From Artocarpus heterophyllus (taxonomy: Eukaryota > Streptophyta > Magnoliopsida > Rosales > Moraceae): a stretch of 64,000 nt of DNA. This document shows positions 34,809-47,444 of this stretch, piece by piece. The translations under genes were made by a program, and so were the position numbers. The stretch is from assembly GCA_025403435.1 (NCBI GenBank), contig CM046330.1:25111507-25175506 (forward strand), given 5' to 3'. The notes beneath the pieces are model-generated. The model had not been told where the DNA came from. It ran no database searches and saw only the letters and a list, made by a program, of their open reading frames with translations. How positions within the stretch are numbered: position 1 is the first letter of the stretch; each line of letters opens with the position of its first letter.

Positions 34809-36630
34809 TGTTTGTAGAAAAATCAGCATGCAGCGGAATTTTAAAATTTTTTAAATCAAAGTATTTTTCAAAACACAAGTTTGACATGCTATATACATTA
34901 ATTGATCAGATCTTACTAACCTTTGTATGTCGAAGAGCTCCTACAATCAGTGCAGAGAAGAACATCCCAGAAGAGCCTCAACCAACTGGTCTTCTTTGCT
35001 ATTCTCTATCCATGATCGGAGTGTGTGTGGACACACGTCGTATAGCTCTTTCTCGATGACTGTCCTTCCAACCAATTGAGAAGACCTAGAGCTAAGGTTT
35101 GAGATTGTGAACAATAGCCCTCAGGGAGTTTTAGAGTATCTGACAATAAAGTACTCACTCTTAACTTCTCAATTGATCTCAATAACTGAGAAAAATCAGT
35201 CCCTAGTTATAGAGGTCGGACCAAGGGTTAGTCATTATCAGATAAGGCCTCAAAAATTTAAATTTAGATCAATATCTGATAAAATCGCGTCAAAAACACG
35301 TAATCAGATTATCGTTAGATCGGCAGGCCGAACTTGCGATAATATGATCCTTGAGAATCTGTTATTTCCCACCTAAGATTTTTAGATAGAGCCTCAGTTT
35401 TAATTCAAATAACCCAATAAAGAAGTTATCTAATTAAAACAGTCATATTTGGATAATCTCAAGGAAAGTAAATATTCTTGATAATTCAACAAGTTTATCT
35501 TGAATTAATTTTACAAAATTAATTTAACCGATAAACCAACATGAATTTTTTTATCTTATCGAATTTTAGCCAATCTAGTAATTTAACATAAGTCATCAAT
35601 TTATTAGAAAAGCACACCGTATCTTTACAGGATTTATTATGAGCTAGCAAAAGGGACCTAATGGACCCATATAGTTCAAGCTCTAATAATTATAAAATAT
35701 AATATCCTAGAAACATATTTTATAATTATCAACTCTAGCACTACTCTACTAAAAGCTTAGAGCTTCACTCTCGAACTATAGAAAATTACGAAGCTTCAAA
35801 TTAGCTAAGTATCCATGACATATCATAATGTGTCGTATCCCCATAGGATACTCAAAATCGGACTTAAGGATAAATTCTATCTTACCTTCCTGATTATTTT
35901 TATCTTATGTTATGTTATCTTACAATTGGAAAACTTACTATCCAAGGACAGTATACCATTCGGTGACACCTATGCATCCAAATGGTTAAGTGCTCTGGTT
36001 TTTCAATTACAGGATAACGTATATAAGAGAATATCGTTGACTCCACCAATGGAGCTATAGATTCCATATCTATGAATAATAGGTCTACGCTATTAAGAGT
36101 CATGTCTTCAACATACCGATATGTATACCATCACAAAGTCAAGATATCACCCTTTGGTATATCGAAAGACATAAGACAAGAAATGAGCCCATTAGTCATT
36201 TCAGAATTAAGATACAACATATATAATTGTCTAAAGGGAATTGATTTACACAGATAGAATTATTAATCCAAATCAATTCCACTCTATGTCCCTGATCCAA
36301 CATATTTTCACCTATGACAATGTACTAACGTTTCTACTCGTGGAGTCCAACTTCGATGCCCAAGACAAGCCATCTCCCATCAAGGATATAGACAACATAA
36401 CAATCTTAGCATGAATAAAGCACCCAACTTTATTCCTTTGATTATAGATCTTATGATTTAGACCTATCACTTTTAGAATCATGTCTTCTGCATAATTTGT
36501 ACATCATATGCCTGATTCTTAAAGGTTTAGACTGACAGTCTTAGACTTTTGTTTGCTTAACATACATTCAATAAATATGAACATAAAGCAGACAACATTT
36601 GGTATATGAACAATAAATAAAATTTTTATT
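34809..36630 (-). repeat. Element D 3' LTR remnant
   Basis: Colinear with 40397-42240 (the 5' LTR of D) from the TGTTTGTAG edge, through the GAAAGAG...CCAATTGAGAAGAC block, to GGTATATGAACAATAAATAA near 36620. The first roughly 80-90 bases of the LTR are not matched, so the right boundary is approximate. Confidence 0.8.
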
Positions 36631-37140
36631 GGCATTATAATAAATTCGAGATTATACGACCTTCATTTAATGGCCGTTTCTCAAAAATCATCGTAATAAG
36701 GGAAAAAATGCAACAAGTTACGCTTGTGAAGATGAAACTGTCGTGGTAAGGGCAGAAACTACCGTGACGGTTTTTTTTTTAAATCATCATGGTATGCTTG
36801 ACCTACCACGACGGTCACGACGGTTGAAAAAATGTCGTGGAAGGCTGTCTTTTTTATTTTGCTTTTTACAGCATTTAAAATGTTGTAAAATAGCTTCCAC
36901 GATGGTTTATTTATAAACAGTTATTTATAAACTGTCGTGGAAGGCTCTCTTTTTTCTTTTTACAGAATTTAAAATGCTGTAAAATAGATTCTACGGCGGT
37001 TTATAAATAAACAGTTGTGGAATCGTATTTTCTTTTTTCTTTTTACAGCATTTAAAATGCTATAATAGCTTCCACGACAGTTTATAAATAAAACGTTGTG
37101 CAAGCTTCATTTTTCCCTTTAAAAATTATGAAACATGCGC
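36631..37140. repeat. Array of ~90-bp palindromic units, CACTA-like subterminal region
   Basis: Three imperfect units (about 36865, 36960 and 37045) each contain TTTACAGCATTTAAAATGCT, a hairpin-forming block, then a CTTCCACGACGGTTTATAAA-like block and its inverted form. CCGTCGTGG-type motifs also occur in both orientations at 36710-36850. Dense inverted subterminal repeats next to a 5'-UTR-like CT-rich tract are typical of CACTA-type transposon ends. No CACTA terminus is seen here, so the class is an inference. Confidence 0.5.
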
Positions 37141-37611
37141 CCATATCCCCGTTTTGAATTCGCCTCCCTCTCTCTTTAAAAGCACTCCCTCTCTCTCTTT
37201 TTTTAAAATCCTCCTCTCTCCCTCTAAAATCTTTTTCTCTCTCAAGATCTCTCTGCCACCGTCGCCTCCGCTGCTAGTAAGCTCCTCCTTCCTCTCTCTC
37301 TCCTCTTCCCCCTCCCCCTGCCTCTTTCTCTCCTCTTCCCCCTCCCTACTACCCCCCTCCTCCCCTACCCACCCCCCCCCACCCTCTCCCTATCCACCCC
37401 GCCCCCCTTGCCACCACTCTCCCCTTTGTCTCACCCACTCCCTCCCTGCACCCCACCCTCGCTGCCCCATTCACCCCCCAAGCCCCACCCACCCCCACCC
37501 CATCCCTGCCCCACCCTTCCCCCCCTTCAGCCCACCGACCCCGCCCCACACTGCCCCACCCTTACCCCATCGCCCCCTTGCCCCACCCACCCCCCACTCC
37601 ACCCTACCCTT
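37141..37611. repeat. CT- and C-rich low-complexity tract
   Basis: CTCTCTCT runs at 37160-37260 pass into a C-rich tract (37300-37610) of CCCCACCC and CCCTCC runs. The proline-rich frames on the plus strand and glycine-rich frames on the minus strand follow from this composition and are not convincing genes. It may be the 5' untranslated region of the transposon fragment to its left. Confidence 0.8.
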
Positions 37612-38985
37612 ATCCTCTTATATGCGTTATCTTATAATTGGAAAACTAGAGTGCTCAACCATTTAGATACATGAGTATAACCGAATGGTATACTGTCTTT
37701 GGATGGTAAGTTTTCCAATGGTGGGATAATGGAACGCAAGATAAAAATAATCAAGAAGGTAAGATAGAACTTGTCCTTGAGCCTGATTATGGATAATCCT
37801 ATAGGGATACGATACGTTATGATATATCATGGAGACTTAGCTACACAGGCTTCATAATTTATATAGTTTGAGAGTACAGCTCCAAGCTTTTAGTGGAGTA
37901 GCGTTGGAGTTGATAATTATGAAATGTATATCTGGGATATTGGGTTTCATAATTATCAGGAGCTTGAACTAGAAAGGTCCATTTGGTCCCTTTTGTTAGC
38001 TCACAAAAATCCTATAACGATACGACGTGCTTTTTCAATAATTGGCTACTTATGTTAGATTTATCGGATTGGCTAAAATTTGGTAAAATCAGATAATTCA
38101 TGTTTGTTTAATAGTTCAATTAATTTTTGTGATAAAATTTCAAGATAAACTTGTTGAAGTATTGGGATTAGATAATTCATGTCGGTTTATCAGTTAAAAT
38201 TTTTTTTTGAATTAATTCAAGATAAACTTGTTGAATTATCAAAAATATTTATTTTCTTAGAGATTATCTAGATATGACTGTTTTAATCATGTAACTTTTC
38301 TATTGAGTTATTTGAATTAAAACTGAGACTCTATCCAAAGAATCTCGGGTGGAGAAATAAAGATTCGCAAGGATATTTTATTAGAGGTTTAGCACGCCGA
38401 TCTTTGAGTTTGGCCTACCGATTGAGGAGGATCAGTAGGCCGATTTTCCAGTTCGACCTGTCGATAGGGCGATAAAAGGATCATGCATTTTCACATGAAT
38501 TTTATCAGATATTGATCTTGATTTGATTTTGATTTGAATTTTTGAAGCCTTATCTGATAAAGATTGACTCCTGGGCCCAACCTCTATAAGAGGGGAGTAA
38601 GTCTCTTTATTATTTAGATCAATTGAGAGATTAAGAGTGAGACTCTGCCAGTGAGACTTTAGAAACTCCCTGAGAGCTATTGTTCACAAATTACGAACTG
38701 TAGATTTGGGTTCTCTCAATTAGTTGGAAGGAGAGTTACCCAGAGGAAAGGCTAAACAACGTGAGCCTACAGTCACTCCGATCATGGATAGAGAATAGGA
38801 AAGAGGGCCAGTTGGTTAAGGCTCTTCTGGAACGTTACTTCTCTTCATGGATTGTGGGAGTTCTTCAGCATTCAAAGGTTAGCAAGATTTGGTTAATTTA
38901 TGCATATAGTATGTCAAACTTGTGTTTTAGAAAATACTCTGATATGAAAATTTTTAAAATTCCACTGCGTTCTATTTTTCCAACA
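37612..38985 (+). repeat. Partial family II LTR in inverted orientation inside element D
   Basis: Plus-strand LTR sequence from ATATGCGTTATCTTATAATT to the terminal TTTCCAACA. It matches the reverse complement of 34809-36030, and matches 55945-57307 of element E in the same orientation. The LTR's first 600 or so bases are missing. Its end abuts the D leader (CATGTATGCCC). Confidence 0.85.
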
Positions 38986-40383
38986 CATGTATGCCCTCCG
39001 ATTAATATATGCCATCCAGGACCTGTCTGATCTAGCATATATTAATAATCATTTTCTTCGGCCATTAATTTTATTATCGGAGCTCCTAGAGGAGGTTAAT
39101 AATAAAATTAAATTGAGTTTACAACCATCGTTTTAATTATTTTATCCATGATCTATAATTGCCACCTAGGGGTGTACACCGATAGATCATGCTAAAATAA
39201 ATTATCCTTTTGAAGATCCAACCCCGTACATGATGAAATCCCTTCCTAGGGGTCAGGACCACTTTGTTTTACTCCCTTCCTAGGGGTCAGGACCACTTTG
39301 TCTTACCTATGGATCAATGATGGAGGCCATAGGTCCTCTTTTCGAAAACATTCTCCCACTTAATCTTTTGAAAAACCAAGGCTTTATTTTAAACATGCAT
39401 GAATAATTTTTAATGAGTGGCACTCCCTATTCTTTATGACATGCTATCAACATATATGGCAAATCATATTATAATGTAGACAAACAAAACAATCATGCAA
39501 AGCCACAAGCAAAATAATAATAAATAATCATAATATTATGGTTCCATTCTAGAGAAAAGAAATTAAAGATTACAAGAGATAAATTGAAACATATTATTGA
39601 TTCTTCATCCTTGTATCTTCAAGATGTATCCGTCTTCATGTGGTATCCATCGTCAAGTCTTCAATCCCGCATAGGTCAAATACTTCACTTTTTGGCCATC
39701 ATAAAATTTCATGTTTCTAAGAATTGTCTCAAAAATAAAATCAAAATTGCACTAAAAACACACCTTTTCTAAAATTCATAACTCTATGCTGACTTGTTGA
39801 TCTGTGTGATCAGCCTGCCAATCATCACCCATCGGCTTGCCACCAAAGTAGCTGAATCTTGCCCCATGGACGACTTGTCAAACTGGAAGTTTGGCCTATT
39901 AACTGAGCTGAACTCACGCTTTTCCAGAAAATAGTTTTTATACAGTTTTTCAACCTTATTTTCAACAATTCAAAAACATAAAAATTTAGAGACTCAGGAA
40001 AAATAATGGAACCACTATCATCCATCTTTTAGATCCGTCTACAATCCGAATGATTATTTAATTACAAAATTTTTACAAATTTAAAATTAAATAATAATTT
40101 TTAGACAGTGATGATAGATTGGCATCTAATTACATGAAAAATCTAGATATACATTCTAACCTCTAAGGAACCATAAACGACATAAATTAATTAATTAACA
40201 AATAATTAAATAATAATTTAATTAAACATTCACCATATAATCTCATGACAACATATAAATATTTAGAAACCCTAGAGTGCCAACTTTCTAAAAAAAATTA
40301 AATTCAAGTATAGGAGAGATCAAGATTATATAATTTATATATATAGCATGGTCACTAACTCATAAATTTACATAAAAGCCTAA
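38986..40383 (-). other. Element D leader region
   Basis: Leader between primer-binding site and the lost gag. It shares the block at 39460-40380 with 50570-51610 of element F. It carries a 34-bp tandem duplication (39239-39306). No coding sequence is recognised. Confidence 0.75.
39239..39306. repeat. 34-bp tandem duplication in the D leader
   Basis: Two copies starting TCCCTTCCTAGGGGTCAGG, differing by one base (TTTTAC against TCTTAC). A related CCTAGGGGTGTACACC motif lies at about 39166. Confidence 0.95.
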
Positions 40384-40394
40384 CTCTAATACCA
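40384..40394 (-). promoter_or_regulatory. Primer-binding site of element D
   Basis: The minus strand reads TGGTATTAGAG two bases inside the LTR, one change from the initiator tRNA-Met complement TGGTATCAGAG. Confidence 0.8.
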
Positions 40395-40396
40395 AT

Positions 40397-42328
40397 TGTT
40401 GGAAAGAAAAGTATGCAGTGGAATTTTAAAGTTTTTCAAATCAGAGTATTTTCTAAAATATAAGTTTGACATGCTATATAAATAAATTAATTAGATCTTT
40501 CTAACCTTTGTATGCTGAAGAGCTCCTGCAATTAGTGTGGAGAAGAACATTCAAAAAGAACCTTAACCAACTAGTCTTTGCTATTCTCTATCCACAATCA
40601 GAGTGTGTGTGGGCACACGTCGTACAGCTCTTCCCCAATGACTCTCTTTCCAACCAATTGAGAAGACCCAAAGCCAAGGTTCGAGAATGTGAACAATAGC
40701 CCTCAGGGAGTTTCAGAGTATCTGACAGTAGAGTACTCACTCCTAACTTCTCAACTGATCTCAATATCTAAAAAAACTCAGTCCCTATTTGTAGAGGTCA
40801 GACCCAGGGTTAGTCATTATCAAATAAGGCCTCAAAAATTTGAATATGGATAAACTTTTGATAAAATCACGTTAAAAATGCGTAATTAGATTATCGTTAG
40901 ATCAACATGCCAAACTAACAAATCGGTCTGCCGAACTTATTCCAACGGCAAGTCGAACTAAAGAATTGGCCAGCCAAACTTGCGATAATATGATCCCTAT
41001 GAATCTTTTATTTCTCACCCGAGATTCTTTGGATAGAGCCTTAGTTTTAATTTAAATAACCTAAAAAAGAAGTTATCTGATTAAAGTAGTCATATCTAGA
41101 TAATCTCAAGAAAAATAAATATTCTCGATAATTCAACAAGTTTATCTTGAATTAATTTTACAAAATTAATGCAATCGATAAACAGACATGAATTATCTAA
41201 TCCTATCGAATTTCAGCCAATCTAATAATTTAACATAAGTCACTAATTTATTACAAAAGCACGCCGTATCGTTACATGATTTATTATGAGCTAACAAAAG
41301 AGCATGTATATAGTTCATGCTTCGATAATTATAAAATATAATATCCTAGATACATATTTTATAATTATCCACTCTAACGCTACTCCGCTAAAAGCTTAGA
41401 GCTACAATTTCGAACTATATAAAATTACAAAGCTTTAAATTAGCTAAGTGTCCATGACATATCGTAATGTGTCATATCTCCATAGAATATTCATAATCGG
41501 CTTAAGAATAAATTCCATCTTACCTTCCTGATTATTTTTATCTTACATTCTATTATCTCACCATTGGAAAACTTACTATCTAAAGATAGTGTACCATTTG
41601 GTTACACCTATGCATCCAAATGGTTGAGCACTCTAGTTTTTCAATTACAGGAAAACGCATATAAGAGAATATCATTGACTCCACCAATGGGGCTATGGAT
41701 TCCATATCTATGAATAACAAGTTTACGTTATCAAGAGTCATGTCTCTAACATACCGGTATGCGTACCATCACAAAGTCAAGGTATCGCCCTTTGATACAT
41801 CAAAAGACATAAGACAAGATAATGGGCCCACTAATCATTTTAGGATTAAGATACAACACATATGATTGTCTAAAGTGAGTTGATTTGCATAGATGGAATT
41901 ATTAATCCAAATCAATTTCATTTTATGTCTCGATCCAACACATTGTCACTTATGATAATGTATTAATGTTTCTACTCGTGGAGTCCAACTCTAATGGCCA
42001 AGATAAGCCATCTCTCATTAGGGATATAGACAACATAACAATCTTAGCATGAATAAAGCGTCCAACTTTATTCCTTTAATTGTGGATTTTATGATTTAGA
42101 CTATCACCTTTAAAATCATGTCTTTCGCATAATCTGTCCATCATATACCTGATTCTTAAAGGTTTAGAATGACAGTCTTATATTTCTATTTGCTTAACAT
42201 ACATTCTACAAATATGAACGTAAAGAGGACAACATTTGGTATATGAACAATAAATAAATTCTTTATTGATAAAATGTCTTCAAAAATATATTATAGCATC
42301 TTACTCCTTAGGGCATACATGTCTAACA
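40397..42328 (-). repeat. 5' LTR of element D (family II)
   Basis: 1932 bp beginning TGTTAGACATGTATGCCC at 42328 and ending TTTCCAACA at 40397 on the minus strand. It aligns with the E and F LTRs. The family differs from family I in sequence although LTR size and primer-binding site are alike. Confidence 0.9.
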
Positions 42329-43445
42329 AGGTCCATAGGCCCCCAATGCCACCTCTATAACACTATATTGGATTTAATGCACATGATGAATTATATATTT
42401 AGTTTGAAATTATTAAATCTGAATTAATTATTTCACACTTGAAATATTAATATGACATAGAAAAATGTTCTCTGTGACACATAATATAATATAATAAATG
42501 TTATCACATTTAACTAAGCGTTAATTAAATAATTAATTGATTATATTTTGTTAGTGAGATTAATTAAAATGTTTTAAATTAATTGATTAATGATATTTGA
42601 ATTATGAGATTATTTAAATATAATTTTTATTTATTTAAATATAAGATCACATTTTGTCTTTTTCAACATTAACATAAAATTAAATTATTAATGAATTTAA
42701 AATCTATTCTTAATAAATATGATTTAGTTTTAAATTGAAATATATATAAGATTTGAATTATATATTATATATATGAAATCCTTAACTAATTTACTTGATT
42801 CTCTTTTTAAATAAATATATAATATATATATTTAGAATCACAAATGTGATTCTTTTTTTTAAATGATATATATATATATATATATATATATTTGTATAAC
42901 TAGAATCAATGTGATTTGTTTCAAAATTATAAAAAAGGGATAAGAAATGTAAAGTGTATCCCTTCCCTATATATGTGATATGGTAGTTATTTTAAATTTA
43001 AAATAAATAAAAATTAATTTAAAAGTAACTAACTGTTCATATATAAAAAAGATAGAGATAACAGTTATCTTTACATATTTCTTTTTTATGTAACTTTTAC
43101 AGAGTACTCAGAGAGAAAAAATTAAGAGTTCTTTTTTTGAAAAAAAGGTATGCTATCTCATATGTTAAGTACATGTAGATCTAAAAAAGTATGAGGTTAA
43201 TTTATGCTTGTAGTTTAATGCCCACTCGTCTTTCCATTAGTATGTAGGCTTGGTTTGGATAATCGTGGTATCAAAGAAGAAAGCTAGGGATACCCTGATA
43301 GGTCTTCAAAAAGTTTGAAAAAATTCTCTAAGCTTTCTATTATTAATTAAAATTATATAGCTATTCCTAATGAACAAATTTTTCTAAAAATTTTTGTTTG
43401 TCAACGATCCATTCCTTTTGTTGTGTTTCATACTTAATTCTAACA
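42329..43445 (+). repeat. Copia C 5' LTR, right part
   Basis: Resumes at AGGTCCATAGG and ends TTCTAACA at 43445. It contains a TA tract (42867-42891) and a perfect 9-bp stem-loop AGAATCACA/TGTGATTCT at 42834-42853. Confidence 0.9.
42834..42853 (+). promoter_or_regulatory. Conserved stem-loop in the copia C LTR
   Basis: AGAATCACA pairs with TGTGATTCT around two A residues, at the place where copia B has a different but equally perfect 9-bp stem. Both lie beside TA tracts. Confidence 0.5.
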
Positions 43446-43447
43446 AT

Positions 43448-43462
43448 TGGCATCAAAGCAGG
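43448..43462 (+). promoter_or_regulatory. Primer-binding site of copia C
   Basis: TGGCATCAAAGCAGG two bases after the LTR, two changes from TGGTATCAGAGC. Confidence 0.75.
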
Positions 43463-45218
43463 TTATAGTATATATAATTTTCATTAACATGATTTTAATT
43501 TTGACAATATCATGTTCTTGATGCATGTTTGTGGGCACTTTGTAATTTTGCAATTTTTTGTTCATATGATGAATGGTTATTTTTATGAATGGATTTTTGC
43601 TTGTTAATTATATGGTCCTTTTGAATTAGTAATATTACTTTCTATTTAATTAGATCAAATTTGTGTAAGCCTATAAGGGTGCATAGGCATTTTATAATAA
43701 TAATAATAATAATTATTATTATTATTATTTTGGTTTCCTTCTTTCCATTTACGTTCACAGTTATTAAGATAGCTTTCATTTTTCTTAAATAATTATATAT
43801 ATATATATACACACATGATATATATTATTAAAGAGTCAATTCACACGTGATTCAAATTTTAAAAAAAAGGAAAGAAAGAAACATGGAAGCGTTGTGTGTT
43901 GTTTTCATGGAGAAGAAGAAGAAGATGCCAAATGGGTTATTTTCAATAACCCATTGAACTGTTGGACCAATATTTAGATTGTGCCTATCAATTTTAAAAG
44001 TAAACCACTATTTTTCACGTAGTAAACCACCTGGTGAAGTCTACTTCAATAGAGTTAGGAATTATGTAAAATTGCAAGAAGACCTTTGTAATATTGTTAT
44101 CTCATTTTTTATGGGTTGTAATTTAATTATTCAAAAAGACCTGGTCAAAAATCTATTATTTATTTTCATATTATTATTTTATGTGAAGATTGTGATAACA
44201 TGTTCATTCATTGTAACATGCCATCTAAGAAAGTGCCCACTTATAGTTATTGTAACATGACATACATATACTTGCATATTATTTCATTTTTTATAAAGTT
44301 GTTTATAAAATGATTTAATATGTGATGGAATTAATTTAATGAAATTAAAGTTAATTGGGTTGATTTCATAAAATCTTATTTTTAATTATTTTATTAATCA
44401 ACCAAATAATGTGATTTTAGTTTTAATAGTTAAAAGTTGGTAAAATTTACATTAATTCTAAGTTATCTAATTTTAAATTATTTAATGCTGGGTAGCTTAG
44501 GCAATTCATAATAAATTTAGATTTTTTTAAAAAATCTAGTAATTTATTATCTATATGTAAATAGGATGGGATTTTGTTAACCCAAAATAATACCTAGTAA
44601 TTAAAAAAAAATTATTTACTAGAATTATGAAACATAGGATGTTTTATAAGATAAAACACATCATTTTAAAATAATGAGTGGGAGAAGGTAATATGACAAT
44701 ATAACCTATGGTTTCCACTATTAGCACAACACTGTGAGATTTAAATGGAGTCTCGCAACGCTTTGATTTCGTCTTCCCTATGGAGAGTGTCCATTTAAAT
44801 CAATAACAAGGTTGGCTTCCAAAAGAGAGGATTTTATAATGCATTTTAAAATTGACCTACCCTATGGCAGCAATTTTGAGTTAAGTTATTAGAATCTGAA
44901 ATAGTAGGTTACACTTATAAAAATATAATTAATTTGTTAATTGTATTTTGACTAAAAATAAACAGTTATTGATAAATATAGAAAATATGAGATATTTTGA
45001 ATATATTTGTTGATTGAGAATATCTTAATACGATTTACAAATTTGATCACCCTATGACGGTACTTTATTTATTAAAATTGAATAATTGTGGAATTAGTAA
45101 AATATTTTATGTGTTTTTTCATATGCATCATGCATCACGTTTACTATTCCAAAATGTATATTTATGATGTTTATGCAACTGTTTAATTTATGTCATTTAT
45201 TTATTTATAATAACAACA
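43463..45218 (+). other. Copia C leader
   Basis: Non-coding leader colinear with that of copia B. It holds an ATA/ATT microsatellite (about 43693-43731), the GAGTGGGAGAAGGTAATATG block (44667-44686), and the CCCTATGG motifs near 44774, 44860 and 45050. Copia B shares the first two of these motif sites. The 93-residue frame at 43979-44260 lies in leader sequence and is not a gene. Confidence 0.75.
43693..43731. repeat. AAT/ATT microsatellite
   Basis: A run of ATA units turns into a run of ATT units, forming a perfect small palindrome inside the copia C leader. Confidence 0.9.
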
Positions 45219-45416
45219 ATGTCTAATTCAATTGTAGCTATTCTCTCAATTGAAAAATTAACCGGAGATAATTTTGTGAAGTGGAAGAGTAACATGAATA
45301 TTGTACTAACTTGTGAAAATTATAAGTTTTTCCTGATAGAGGAATGTCCTCCATTGCCTCCTGCCAATGCCTCTCATAATGTATGAGAAGCATATGATCA
45401 TTGGATCGAGGCAAAC
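45219..45416 (+). pseudogene. Copia C gag, 5' fragment
   Basis: ATG at 45219 starts MSNSIVAILSIEKLTGDNFV and continues to NASHNV, a stop (TGA at 45384) and then EAYDHWIEAN. This corresponds to the first 66 codons of copia B gag. It ends where the LTR of element F starts at 45417; the expected continuation (NKARCF) is absent from the rest of the window. Confidence 0.88.
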
Positions 45417-47430
45417 TGTTAGAAAAATAGTACACAGCAGAATTTTAAAAATTTTAATACTAGAGTATTTTCTAAAACACAAGTTTGTTATGCTATATGC
45501 ATAAATTAACCAGATCTTATTAACCTTGTTTGCTGAAAAGCTCCCATAATCAATGAAGAGAAAGGAGGTTGTAGAAGAACCTCAACCAACTGGCCTTCTT
45601 TGCTATTCTCTATCCACGATCGGTGTGTGTATGGGCACATTCGTACAGCTCTTTGAGCAGGTGACTCTCTTTCAAACCAATTGAGAAAACTCAAAGCTAT
45701 AGTTCGTGATGTGTAAACAATAGTTCACGGGGAGTTTAGAGTTTCACTTCCAGAGTTTCACTCTTAATCTCTATATTGATCTAAATAACTTATGACTCTC
45801 AGTCCCTATTTATAAAGGTTTGGCCTAGGGGTCAGTCCTTATCAAATAAGGACCTAAAAAATTTGAATCAGAATCAATATCAAATAAAATCCACGTGAAA
45901 ATGTGTGATTTATTTATCGTTCAATCGGTAGGCCAAATTGGTAGATCGGCTTGCCAAACTTACTCCATCAGCAGGCTGAACCTGAAGATCAGCATGCCAA
46001 ACTTACGATAAATGATCCCTTGTGAATCTTTTATTTCCCACCTGAGATTCTTGTGATAGAGCCTTAGTTTTAATTCAAATAACCTAATAGAGAAGTTATC
46101 TGATTAAAACAGTCATATTTAGATAATCTATAGGAAAATAAATATTCCTAATAATTGAACAAGTTTATCTTGAATTAATTTATTCAAAATTAATCCAACC
46201 GATAATCAGACATGAATTATCTGATTCGATAATTCAAAGAGATTATCTTGAATTAATTTTCACAAAATTAATTCAACCGATAAACAGACATAAGTTATTT
46301 GATCTTATAAATTTTTCAGCTAATCTGATAATTTGACACAAGTCACCAATTATTGGAAAAGCACGCTGTATCATTACAGAATTTTTTATGAGCTAGCAAA
46401 GGGGACCTGATGGACCACTGTAGTTCAACCTCCCGATAATTATGAAACCCAATATTCCAGATATATATTTTATAATTATCAACTCTAACGTTACTCGACT
46501 AAAAGCTCAGAACTACACTCTCGAACTATATAAAATTACAAAGCTCGTTTAGCTAAGTCTCCATGACCTATCATAATGTATCGTATCCTCATAGGATAAT
46601 CCATAATTAGCTTAAGGATAAATTATGTCTTACCTTCCTGATTATTTTCATCTTACATCCCATTATCTCACCACGGAAAACTTACCATCCAAAGACAGTA
46701 TACCATTTGATTATACCTATGTATCCAAATGGTTGAGAGCTTTAGTTTTCTAATTACAGGATAACGCATATAAGAGGAGATCAACTACTCTTGAAGAGGA
46801 GTTATGGATTCCATATCTATGAATAATAGGTCTATGCTATCAAGAGTCATACCTCCAACGTACTGGCATGTGTACCAACATAAAATGTGGATGCCACCCT
46901 TTGGTACATCAAAAGACATAAGCCAAGACAACTGGGTCTACTATTTATCTTAGGATTAGGATACAATATAAATAATTGTCTAAAATGAATTGATTTGCCA
47001 AGATAAAATTATTAATCCAAATCAATTCACTTTATGTCCCAATCTAATGGATCGTCATCCATGACAATGCACCAATGTTTCTATTTGCGGAGTCCTCCTC
47101 CGATGGCTAAGACAAACCATCTCCCGTTAGGTATATAGACAACATAACAATCTTTGCATGAATACAACGCCTAACTTTATTCCCTCTATTGCAGATCTTA
47201 CGATTTAGACCGTCACCTTAAGAATCGTGTCTTCCACATAACCTGTCCATCATATGCCCAATTCTTAAAGGTTTAGACAGACAATCTTTTGTTTGCTTAT
47301 CATATATTCAACAAATATGAACATAAAGAGGACAAGATTTGGTATATAAATAATAAATAAATTATTTATTGATAAAAATGTCTCTAAAAACATATTACAT
47401 TTTTACTCCTTAAGGCATACATGCCTAACA
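45417..47430 (-). repeat. 3' LTR of element F
   Basis: 2014 bp beginning TGTTAGGCATGTATGCC at 47430 on the minus strand and ending CTAACA at 45417. Near-complete match to the E and D LTRs. A purine tract (AAGTGGCAGAT) precedes it at about 47431-47441. Confidence 0.92.
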
Positions 47431-47444
47431 ATCTGCCACTTGCA

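Larger units (their letters stand above)
34809..42328 (-). mobile_element. Element D: rearranged family II copia inside the copia C LTR
   Basis: Read on the minus strand: 5' LTR (42328-40397), primer-binding site, leader (40383-38986), then an oppositely oriented partial LTR (38985-37612), an unrelated 1-kb segment (37611-36631) and a 3' LTR remnant (36630-34809). No gag or pol is present. The host LTR sequence is interrupted precisely, but no 5-bp duplication is seen (GGATTATA on the left, AGGTCC on the right). This suggests that internal deletion and rearrangement followed insertion. Confidence 0.75.
33888..45416 (+). mobile_element. Copia C (family I), 5' part, split by element D and cut by element F
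   Basis: The LTR start TGTTAGGTTTGGTGCCC at 33888 is the same as in copia A and B. The LTR breaks at 34808, resumes at 42329 after the nested D element, and ends at 43445. A primer-binding site, leader and the first 66 codons of gag follow. At 45416 the sequence stops inside gag where family II element F begins. The rest of gag, pol and the 3' LTR do not reappear to the right, so they have been deleted. Confidence 0.88.

Noticed and set aside
36865..37090. CRISPR-like array because of regular repeats
   Set aside because: Units are imperfect, palindromic and adjacent, without unique spacers, in a plant nuclear context.
36631..37140. Left end of the CACTA element found at 57308-62691
   Set aside because: The subterminal motifs differ (CCGTCGTGG against TTAGCRATGAC), so the two fragments come from different elements.
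37154..37666. 170-residue proline/serine-rich frame and overlapping glycine-rich frame on the other strand
   Set aside because: Both arise from the CT- and C-rich low-complexity tract and run into LTR sequence. Stop codons are rare in such composition by chance.
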